Assembly: GCA_965224745.1 (NCBI GenBank)
Contig: CBDCZY010000002.1
Location: forward strand, 992,001 to 1,056,000
DNA length: 64,000 nucleotides
Source: CBDCZY01 sp965224745
Lineage (GTDB): Bacteria > Pseudomonadota > Gammaproteobacteria > Methylococcales > Methylomonadaceae
Direction of reading: 5' to 3'
This document shows, in pieces, positions 28,720-36,408 of this stretch. The notes under the pieces were generated by a model that was not told the origin of the DNA, did no database searches, and saw only the letters and a list, made by a program, of their open reading frames with translations. Both the position numbers and the translations under genes were made by a program. Position 1 is the first letter of the stretch. Each line of letters starts with the position of its first letter.

Positions 28720-29100
28720 TTAGAGGGTTACCTTAGCCATTGCCTCATACTCTTTGACAGCCTCATTAAGCGCTTCTGTAGCGCCTTCCATATTGTCTTT
28801 TTTTAAATTGCTTCCTGCACTGATGATGGCGGCTGAACCTCTTTGTACCATAGAGCCTAAAGAACCAACATTGACTTCTTTTGAGAACTGACGGGCACTT
28901 TGAACATGGCCAGCAATGACATCTTTGGCATCTTTGTTCTCAATTGAAGCGAGAGCTGTATTCACCGCTTCCAGTACATCTTTGATAACACTTTTATTGT
29001 CTCGCAATTCATAAGCTGTAGCGACTGATGAATAAGTACTCATTCCTCCCATTGAACAAGCTATGACAACTGCAAAAATAATTTTTTTAAAGTTAAGCAT
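28720..29100 (-). CDS. Small periplasmic helical protein of unknown function
   Basis: 126 residues from the ATG at 29100, which has AGGA upstream. The frame stays open to 29139, but the signal peptide (LNFKKIIFAVVIACSMGGMS, ending near VATA) starts here. The mature part is almost entirely helical, with heptad-like repeats (SVIKDVLEAVNTALASIENK, DVIAGHVQSARQFSKEV, ATEALNEAVKEYEAMAKV). I do not recognise the family. It stands alone, convergent to the sugar genes. Upstream, 29101-29464 shows no gene or clear regulatory site. Confidence 0.65.
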   Translation of the reverse strand: MLNFKKIIFAVVIACSMGGMSTYSSVATAYELRDNKSVIKDVLEAVNTALASIENKDAKDVIAGHVQSARQFSKEVNVGSLGSMVQRGSAAIISAGSNLKKDNMEGATEALNEAVKEYEAMAKVTL

Positions 29101-29464
29101 TCTATTTTTTCCTAAATGGATCAAATTGAAACAATACATTTGAAGTAAGTATTTAATATTAAAAGTTTACTTCAAAGCCTAATCAGTACTCAAGAATAAA
29201 CCCAATCTAAATTCTTAAGGTTTATAATGAAAACTGGACACAATATAGGGCAAACCGATGCTGAGGTCAAATTAGGCAACCTGTTTTTGACAATTAAACT
29301 TCAATCTTCATTTAGCGAAAAACTAGTAGAAGCGACCTGGATAATAGCTTTTTTAACCACCATTTCCTACATCGTAAAAAATTGTTGCTTTTAAATTAAG
29401 ATCAGTTTCATTCATAAAATAAAATGTTACAAAAACGTTCGATTTGCAGTTGGTCATAAAAGGA

Positions 29465-29812
29465 ATGCCGAGTATCAACTTTAAAAAATTTTTTGTTCTG
29501 TTAATTGAAAACGGTAGCAAGCGTCAAACGATTCGTAAAACGCGAAAACGTCTTTTTCAGGTCGGCGATACTTTATATCTTTTCACCGGAATGCGAACCA
29601 AGCTTTGCAAAAGAGCGGGTCAATATACCTGTGTAAAAGTTGAGCATATCATCATTGATCATCAACAAATTCTAATTGATGGCGCCTCATTGAACGCCAT
29701 GCAAACGCATTCATTAGCTGTTGCCGATGGTTTTGCCAATACGAATGATTTTATGACTTTTTTTAAACAAGAACATACACTGCCTTTTGAAGGTCAAATC
29801 ATTCATTGGTAA
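29465..29812 (+). CDS. ASCH-domain protein, phage-associated type
   Basis: 115 residues from the ATG at 29465. An in-frame TTG at 29444 is an alternative, and neither has an ideal ribosome-binding site. Motifs SKRQTIRKTRK, VGDTLYLFTGMRTKLCKRAG and HSLAVADGFANTNDFMTFF match the compact ASCH/PUA-like fold common in phage genomes (QTIR and YTGMRT). ASCH domains bind RNA or modified nucleotides. It precedes the DUF5131 gene by 22 bases, so the two are probably co-transcribed. Confidence 0.75.
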   Translation: MPSINFKKFFVLLIENGSKRQTIRKTRKRLFQVGDTLYLFTGMRTKLCKRAGQYTCVKVEHIIIDHQQILIDGASLNAMQTHSLAVADGFANTNDFMTFFKQEHTLPFEGQIIHW

Positions 29813-29834
29813 GGAAATTTAGCAGGTCATCTTA

Positions 29835-30665
29835 ATGGGTGAAAACACCAAACTTGAATGGATTCATCATACTTTTAATCCTTGGTGGGGGTGTGAGAAA
29901 GTGTCCCAAGCCTGTAAACATTGCTATGCTGAGACATGGGCCAAACGTGTAGGATCGAAGGTTTGGGGAGCAGATTCTGAAAGACGTTTTTTTACTGACA
30001 AACATTGGCAACAACCTATCAAATGGAATCATGGGGCAGGTATAACCAAGCAGCGACACCGGGTTTTTTGTGCCTCAATGGCCGATGTGTTTGAAGATCG
30101 CCGGGATCTCGATCCTTGGCGTCAGCGACTCGCCGAATTAATTCTTGCAACACCCAACCTGGACTGGTTATTACTGACCAAGCGACATGATAAAGTCAGC
30201 CAATTGATGCCGTGGCAACAATGGCCTAAAAATGTATGGTTAGGAATGACTGTTGAGGATCAAGCCAGTGCGAACTTACGCATACCCTTCCTTGCTGATA
30301 TTCCGGTAACCTTGCGTTTCTTATCCTGTGAACCTTTACTGGAATCTTTGGATTTATCGCTATGGTTAGGGGATGTTGTTGATTGGATTGTTACGGGCGG
30401 TGAAAGCAGCGCCAAGGCAAGGCCCAGTCATCCAGTGTGGTTTCGCTCTCTTCGAGATCAATGCATCGAAAATAAAGTAGCTTTTCACTTTCGGAGTTGG
30501 GGCCATTGGTCGCCCGATACACCAGAAAATCCAGGTCGAAAAAAACAATATCAATTGACGAATTTACGGGGGGATAGTCAAAGTATGTGGGCTGTCGGCG
30601 TAAACAAATCTGGCAGGCTACTGGATGGTCTGTCCTGGAATCAGGTTCCCGTTCCAAGGTTGTGA
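29835..30665 (+). CDS. DUF5131 (phage Gp37/Gp68) protein, radical-SAM-like cysteine motif
   Basis: 276 residues. The N-terminus has TFNPWWGCEKVSQACKHCYA, the C-x6-C-x2-C signature of the Gp37/Gp68 family, which is distantly related to radical SAM enzymes. Later blocks ADVFEDRRDLDPWR, DWLLLTKRHDKV, GMTVEDQASANLRIPFL, SCEPLLESLDL and GGESSAKARPSHPVWFRSLR are all family landmarks. The function is unproven. The linkage to an ASCH gene is noted elsewhere for this family and suggests nucleic-acid or nucleotide modification, possibly phage-derived. Confidence 0.82.
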   Translation: MGENTKLEWIHHTFNPWWGCEKVSQACKHCYAETWAKRVGSKVWGADSERRFFTDKHWQQPIKWNHGAGITKQRHRVFCASMADVFEDRRDLDPWRQRLAELILATPNLDWLLLTKRHDKVSQLMPWQQWPKNVWLGMTVEDQASANLRIPFLADIPVTLRFLSCEPLLESLDLSLWLGDVVDWIVTGGESSAKARPSHPVWFRSLRDQCIENKVAFHFRSWGHWSPDTPENPGRKKQYQLTNLRGDSQSMWAVGVNKSGRLLDGLSWNQVPVPRL

Positions 30666-31187
30666 ATTATTCGTGCTAATCAATAACAATAGTGGTAGTT
30701 TGGTTCTATTGCATTTAATAGGAACGAAGTGAAATTAAATTATTTATCAATTTAGTTTCCAGCAATGATTTAAGGCATGAACGGTTATAATATTTCGGTT
30801 GGACTAAATTGTTATCAATTTAAAAACTTAGCCGATTTGCTCGCCAAGGCTTCTCCCCCGCGTAGTGGAGATTCTTTAGCAGGTATCGTGGCTGAAGATG
30901 ACGAACGGCGTGTCGCTGCGCAAATGTTATTAGCGCAAATACCGTTAAAGCGCTTTTTAGAAGAGCCTCTGATTCCTTACGAAGATGATTCAGTGACCCG
31001 ACTCCTCTTCGATGAGCACGATGTTGGGGCATTTCGCTTAGTTGAGAATGATAAGTTGGGCGACTTTCGAAACCGTTTATTGGACTATCAAACAACACCA
31101 GCTATTTTAGCCCAACTTGCTCCTGGGTTGTTGCCGGAAATGGTGGCTGGGGTCAGTAAACTAATGCGCAATCAAGACTTGATACTA

Positions 31188-32415
31188 GTACTCCATCAAC
31201 ATTGTATTGATGGATAGAGTGATTTCAGTTTTATTCTGGCATCCTCAGTCGTAAATCGCCAGTTCACACCAACAGCTTTTTGATTGCGTTGTTCTTGCCA
31301 TGCGTTTATTTCAGTTCGTAATGTGTCTTGGTCAGGTATTCTTCGATTCAGGCACTGGCGACTTAACACCCCGATCTCGATCTCTGCCATATCCAGCCAA
31401 CTGCCATGCTTCGGCGTATAATGAAGCTCCAGTCTTTCAGCAATGCGTTTTGCTTCTTCTGGTTCAAACGCGTCATATAATGAACTCAACTTATGCGTAT
31501 TTAAATTATCCATCACCAGAACAATTTTCTTGTCCGGAAAATACTGATCAACCAATTCTTTGATTAAATGCGCCCAGTCTATTTTAGTATGTCGATCGGT
31601 TACGTTGACATGTCGCCATCCAATCAGTGGGGCAAACAGCATGAACAGATTACTCACGCCATTGCGTTCATATTCAAAATCAAATATTTCAGGTTCTCCT
31701 GGACGCATCGGCAAGGGAATGCGCGTTTCCTTGGTCTGTTGTTTACTGGTTTCATCCATACAGATGAGGACTTCATCTTCTGTAAAAGTACGTTGATAAA
31801 CCGTTAAGATATCCTCCATCGCACAGACAAAATCAGCATTGGCTTTGGGCGGAATGCACCAGCATTCTTTTAACCAAGGTTTAAGGGCGTTTTTTTGAGT
31901 GTTTTTCGAACGGTTTCGCCCGATATCGAGTCGACTATTTTACATTCAACCAATCGATCCGCTAATAAGTTTAAGGTCCAATTATTATATCCCTCAGGGG
32001 CGGATGAACAGGCTGTTGCTACCAAAAACGCTTCCGCTTCGCCATCCAGCTTTTTGGCGCGTCGTCGTGTCTGGATTTTGGGATTGAGGGCACACTCTAT
32101 TCCTTCTTCAACAAAGCGCTTTCGTACACGCTGTACTGTCAGATGACTGATGTGTAACGCATTGGCGATCTTTGCATCGGTTAATGAAGCCTTTGAAATC
32201 GCTTCGTCCGCATGAAGCAGTATTTGGGCATGGGTTATTTTGCGGGCGGCGGTTTTTCCCTTTGAGATGAGGTGCTTTAAATCCTCGCGTTCATCGTTCG
32301 GTAGTTTAATTCGGTATTTCTTGGCTGGCATGGTTTAATCCTAACTATCATATTCTTGGTATTGATACTTAAGATATTACATTAAATACGTATCAGAACA
32401 AAATTGTTGGAGTAC
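31188..32415 (-). mobile_element. IS630-family insertion sequence in eutB
   Basis: 1,228 bases. The ends GTACTCCA and TGGAGTAC are perfect inverted repeats, with weaker matching beyond. TA is duplicated at 31186-31187 and 32416-32417, the target signature of the IS630/Tc1 group. The transposase lies on the minus strand. Confidence 0.9.
31196..32331 (-). CDS. IS630 transposase, two frames joined by a probable -1 frameshift
   Basis: The upstream frame (32331-31870) encodes helix-turn-helix domains (ALHISHLTVQRVRKRFVEEG and ISGETVRKTLKKTPLN). The downstream frame holds the DDE catalytic domain: ICMDETSKQQ, VMDNLNTHKL and HGSWLDMAEIEIGVLS. A run of seven A on the coding strand (T run 31890-31896) lies where a -1 slip changes LKKTPLNLG-stop into LKKNALKPWLKECWCIPP, restoring the continuous family sequence. 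This looks like programmed frameshifting, used by several IS families, but a simple inactivating indel cannot be excluded. Confidence 0.85.
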
Positions 32416-33391
32416 TAGTTGCAAGTAAATGTCAGATCATAACCCGCTTTCGGGATACTATCGGGCTCCCTGGCCGATTATCGATCCGTTTGCAACCAAA
32501 CCATCCGACTGATGATGTTCAAGGCATTGGCGCATCTATTGTTGATGGACTGATGTATGGTTGTGGTGATGCTGTTATCGGTATTAATCCGGCCACTGAT
32601 AACGTTGATGTGGTTAAGCAGCTTTTATCGAGTCTGAATGATCTTATTCAACGTTTTCAAATTCCAACGCAATCCTGTGTTCTGGCCCATGTGACCACAC
32701 AATTAGCCGCAATAGAGCAAGAGGCGCCTGTCGATTTGGTGTTTCAATCAATCGCTGGAACTGAAGCTGCCAATACCAGTTTTGGTATCGATTTGATCAT
32801 GTTGCAAGAAGCGAGAGATGCTGCGTTATCTCTAAATAGAGGAACGGTTGGCAACCATGTGATGTACTTCGAAACGGGGCAGGGGTCATGTTTATCAGCG
32901 GAGGCGCACCATGGTATTGATCAGCAAACGTTGGAAGCCAGAGCTTATGGTGTAGCAAGAAAATATCAACCCTTGTTAGTAAATACCGTGATCGGGTTTA
33001 TTGGGCCGGAATATTTGTTCGATGGAAAACAAATTATCCGAGCCGGTCTGGAAGATCATTTTTGCGGCAAACTACTCGGTGTTCCGATGGGTTGTGACGT
33101 TTGTTATACCAACCATGCCGAAGCCGATCAGGATGATATAGATAATCTGATGACCTTGCTAGGCGTTGCTGGATGTAACTTTTTTATGGGGGTACCGGGT
33201 GCTGATGACATCATGCTCAACTATCAATCGACTTCTTTTCACGATAGTCAATATTTACGCCAAGTTTTAAAGCTTAAACCAGCGCCGGAGTTTGAAGCAT
33301 GGTTACAACGAATGGGTATTTCTGATGAGGCCAATAATTTGTTGCCTGTTGACCCTACACATCCACTATTAAAGCAATGTAGGGAATAAGG

Positions 33392-33745
33392 ATGCCAAAC
33401 AAAACTATAGCCACCAATGACCCTTGGGCAGAACTTAAACAATATACCTCAGCGCGTATTGCTTTAGGTCGTGCTGGAGGAAGCTTGCCTACAAAGGCTT
33501 GGCTTGATTTCAAATTAGCCCATGCGAAAGCACGGGATGCAGTTCATTGCGAGTTTAATAGCAAAAAATTATTGGTGGATTTGAAAGAGCTCAAAGAGAA
33601 GGTTTTAGTCGTAAATAGTAAGGTGAATGATCGTGCCGCTTTTTTACAAAGACCTGATTTGGGGAGACTTTTGCATAAGGATTCAACTGTAATCCTAGAA
33701 TCCGAAAAAACAGCTGTCTCGCGTCAATTATCTTGTCCCATCTGA
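33392..33745 (+). pseudogene. eutC: Ethanolamine ammonia-lyase small subunit, truncated
   Basis: The first 100 residues or so are clear EutC (DPWAELKQYTSARIALGRAG, LAHAKARDAVH, NDRAAFLQRPDLGRLL). Similarity ends near residue 105 and the frame stops at 117, against roughly 250-300 for the family. The catalytic C-terminal domain is missing. The downstream sequence belongs to mobile-element remnants, so a deletion or insertion removed the rest. It starts 2 bases after the eutB stop, as in intact eutBC operons. Confidence 0.88.
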
Positions 33746-33779
33746 CGACAATTATGATAGCCGGATGAATGGGTATAGG

Positions 33780-33890
33780 CTATTTTTTCAAATGTTGTTT
33801 TTTACGATAACTTTCTCCTTCTATTTCAATAATACTGGCATGATGAATAATGCTATGCCATAAAGGCAAAGATAAAAATACGTGTGTGGA
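33780..33890 (-). pseudogene. IS21-type IstB C-terminal remnant
   Basis: The minus strand reads LPLWHSIIHHASIIEIEGES followed by YRKKQHLKK and a stop at 33780-33782. The 'IEIEGESYRKK' ending resembles the C-terminus of IS21-family helper ATPases. Only about 35 residues remain and no Walker motifs are present, so identification is tentative. Confidence 0.4.
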
Positions 33891-34035
33891 ATTAAAATTA
33901 AGATGTGATAACCGCGCAATTAAAGTTGACTTTTAAGACAGTATCTGACTCCTTGATTTGAAGACTTTGAATCATCAAACCAAGGATCTGTCATGATTCC
34001 TAAGAACTGCGTGTTGCGAAGCGAGCCGTTCTGAA

Positions 34036-34106
34036 GAGCCCGGTGCGGTAATTCCGCACACCGAGATCTGTGAGGGCAGTTGGTTAACTGGCTGTTCTAC
34101 CTCGAT
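34036..34106 (+). ncRNA. Group II intron 3' end remnant (domains V and VI)
   Basis: GAGCCCGGTGCGG, loop TAATT, then CCGCACACCGAG form the domain V hairpin (GTGCGG/CCGCAC stem, two-base bulge, lower CG pairs). ATCTGTGAGGGCAGTTGG and a second hairpin ending TTCTACCTCGAT follow, as in domain VI and the 3' splice region of bacterial group II introns. One lower-stem base is mutated (CCGAG for the usual CCGGG). No reverse-transcriptase frame remains upstream, so it is a scar. Confidence 0.65.
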
Positions 34107-34209
34107 AAATATTATGGCCCAAAATATTAAATACTATTTTGTGAAGATGCTTCAGAGCTTGTCCCGTTTGCGTTTCTATTTTATCTCAGATGAGACGAGA
34201 ACAATATGA

Positions 34210-34548
34210 CTATGGGGGGCCTTGGACCGTATTCGTTTGTGTGTGAGTAACACTAAAATTAGTGCCATTCTGCTGAACATTGGTATTGGTATTAATATTA
34301 TTGGTACTATGACTACCGTGCTGAATATGATTTCCAGCTTGGTCGTAATAATTGTTAGGACCGTCATTACCACTAAGTGACTGTGCAGTATTATAGATAC
34401 CGGTCACAAGTCCATAACCACTGGCTACATAAGTTGCCGGGCTGTTTATTGATGAAGCCGTCACTCTGCCAAGAAGATTCATTGCTACTGCTGCTCCCGG
34501 AAAACCACCAGCTATTTTTGTCATTTCTCTGTTAGTTAATTCACGCAT
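34210..34548 (-). CDS. Double-glycine leader peptide, bacteriocin-like
   Basis: 112 residues with a strong GGAGGG ribosome-binding site 5 bases before the ATG. The N-terminus MRELTNREMTKIAGG is a textbook double-glycine leader (LxxxEMxxIxGG), cut by C39-type ABC exporters. The mature part starts FPGAAVAMNLLGRV, a short glycine/alanine segment, then becomes rich in Asn, Gln, Thr and His (NHIQHGSHSTNNINTNTNV). It has no cysteines. No exporter, immunity or maturation gene is in the window, so export would rely on genes elsewhere. Alternatives are a small secreted signalling or biofilm protein. Confidence 0.75.
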   Translation of the reverse strand: MRELTNREMTKIAGGFPGAAVAMNLLGRVTASSINSPATYVASGYGLVTGIYNTAQSLSGNDGPNNYYDQAGNHIQHGSHSTNNINTNTNVQQNGTNFSVTHTQTNTVQGPP

Positions 34549-34605
34549 TGTATCCCTCCATTATGATAGAAAACCAAGCAAACCCAAGTTTCTCTTACTG
34601 GGCAG

Positions 34606-34641
34606 CCTAGTAGTAGAACCTAGTAGTAGAACCTAGTAGAA
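34606..34641. repeat. Short tandem repeat, 13-base unit
   Basis: CCTAGTAGTAGAA occurs twice in tandem (34606-34618, 34619-34631) and a third time with three bases missing. It lies about 60 bases upstream of the double-glycine peptide gene, near where its promoter would be. The rest of 34642-35007 shows no gene. Confidence 0.6.
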
Positions 34642-35007
34642 ACGTTACCATAGAATCCTAAGAAAGCCTAAAGAAATATCAATGGGTCATTTAAAGATGT
34701 CACTTTTCCTATCTGCCCCATGACGGGTTATAAATATTCCTTCCCTGTTATGGGCCTCGATGCATAATAAACGTGCCAGGCTACGCCGCAGGTAAAATTA
34801 AATATCAAACTAGCTGACACCTGCTTCGGTACCTGGTGCTATTTGGTTGTTCGCGACCGGCTTGGCTGGGTTCCTCTTTAAATAACGCGGATAAGTTAAA
34901 ACCTCCATATCAGGATACCGAGGTGAATTTACTTTACCCTTGATTGTCTTTGAATAAATCGGAGTCTACCATAGAATTTAAGGAATAAAAACAAACCTGT
35001 TAGGCTC

Positions 35008-35047
35008 GTGGATAAGTGGATATCAGGGATGATATCCACTTATCCAC
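35008..35047. repeat. Perfect 17-bp palindrome with DnaA-box-like arms
   Basis: GTGGATAAGTGGATATC (35008-35024) and its exact complement (35031-35047) flank a 6-base loop AGGGAT. The right arm extends to TTATCCACA (35040-35048), identical to the consensus DnaA box. The left arm gives a one-mismatch copy in the other orientation. It may be a terminator-like hairpin at an IS boundary, or a protein-binding site. Confidence 0.7.
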
Positions 35048-35059
35048 AGGCTTATCGAA

Positions 35060-35310
35060 AAAGGGGCTTTTGTTCCGAAATTTGCGGATGACAAAACACG
35101 ATAATCGAGTTAACCTATGGTTTGACGGGGGTGTGGCTCATGGGGTCAGCGGTCTGGTTTATTAGATCCGCTCGGCACTGAAGTGCCGCCCCTGTCATCT
35201 GCATCATCCAAAGCGTCTGCCGGGATGGTGCCAATCGGTTGATGTGGCTCTGAGTGTAGACGAGACGCTGGATGATAATTTTCATCTTTTATAGCAGAGG
35301 CGTAAGCACT
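35060..35310 (+). ncRNA. Putative IS110 5' noncoding (bridge RNA) region
   Basis: About 250 bases with no frame precede the IS110 transposase. They contain a CGGCACTGAAGTGCCG hairpin (around 35174) and other short stems. IS110 elements are known to encode a bridge RNA in the noncoding end upstream of the transposase. The position fits, but element boundaries could not be read and no loop-to-target match was established. Confidence 0.3.
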
Positions 35311-36408
35311 ATGCAAACATCACAAATTACCGTGGGCATTGACATTGGTTCTTATCAGCACCGGGTGGCCATTGCCGGCCCCGACGGGGCGATTTTGGAA
35401 GAGTTTGACCTGGCCCATCATAAGTTAGGTTTTCGCGATTTTTTCCAGCGTTTGGCGGTTCATGAAAAACGCACTGGATTACCGGTCGCCATCGCGATGG
35501 AAGGTTTCAATGGTCACGCGCGACCCTTAGATACGGAAATTCGGATGCGGGGCTATCCGCTCTATAATGTCAACAACTTGAAGCTAGCTCGTTTCAAAGA
35601 AATTTTTCCAGGGCCCGCTAAGAGCGACCCGATTGATGCGCATAAAATTCTGGAACTGTTCCAGTTGCGTACCCATTTACCCTTAGCCAAGGATGTGTTG
35701 CAAGAAGTCGCCGCAACACCTGCAGAAAACGACCAGCTCAAACGCTTAACACGTCGCCGCCGCCAGTTGGTCAATGATAAGATGCGCATCGCCAATCGTC
35801 TACAGGTGGACCTCAAGGCGGTCTCACCGGGTCTACTAGACATTACCGGTAGTGTTGATAATCTTTGGTTTTTAAACTTTCTGACCTGCCGTGATGAGTT
35901 CTCCAAACTGGCTCGCATTCAGGGCAAAAGCCTGCTTCAAGTCAAAGGTGTTGGTCACCAATACGCGGATATCATCCAACAGTGGCAACAAACCGCTTAC
36001 TTTGCACCCGAAGTCGCTTGGGTGGGTGAGATGATCATTGAGGATGCTCAGCGTATCTTGGCAATCATGGGATCTATTAAGCGATTAGAAACACAAATAA
36101 TGGACCTTACTGAACACTCGGTGATTGCTGGCCGGATACAGTCTATTCCTGGCTTTGGGGTCATTTCCTGCGCCGAGTTGGCGGGTGAGATCGGCACTCT
36201 GAAGCGATTTGCTTCCGAGGCTAGTTTAGCGCTGTATATCGGCATGGCCGCATTAGACAATCAATCTGGGCAATTCAAAGGCACGAAAACACCCAGGCAA
36301 GTCAATAAGCGCGCCAAGGCGGCTATGATGGTAGCGGTAGCTCGACATATCGAGCGGGTACCCAGTTCCAAAGCTTATTATGACAAAAAGCGTGCTGAAG
36401 GTAAAAAG

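Larger units (their letters stand above)
30777..33389 (+). pseudogene. eutB: Ethanolamine ammonia-lyase large subunit, split by IS630
   Basis: The N-terminal part (30777-31187) reads LADLLAKASPPRSGDSLAGI, AAQMLLAQIPLKRFLEEPLI and KLMRNQDLIL. The C-terminal part continues at 32418 with VASKCQIITRFRDTIGLPGR, then DGLMYGCGDAVIGINP, FETGQGSCLSAEAHHG and VPMGCDVCYTNHAEAD. Removing 31188-32415 plus one TA restores one frame of 460 residues, the normal EutB length, so the insertion is the only visible lesion. Intact EutBC converts ethanolamine to acetaldehyde and ammonia with adenosylcobalamin. No other eut genes are nearby. The partner eutC just downstream is truncated, so the pathway is dead here. 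Confidence 0.92.
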
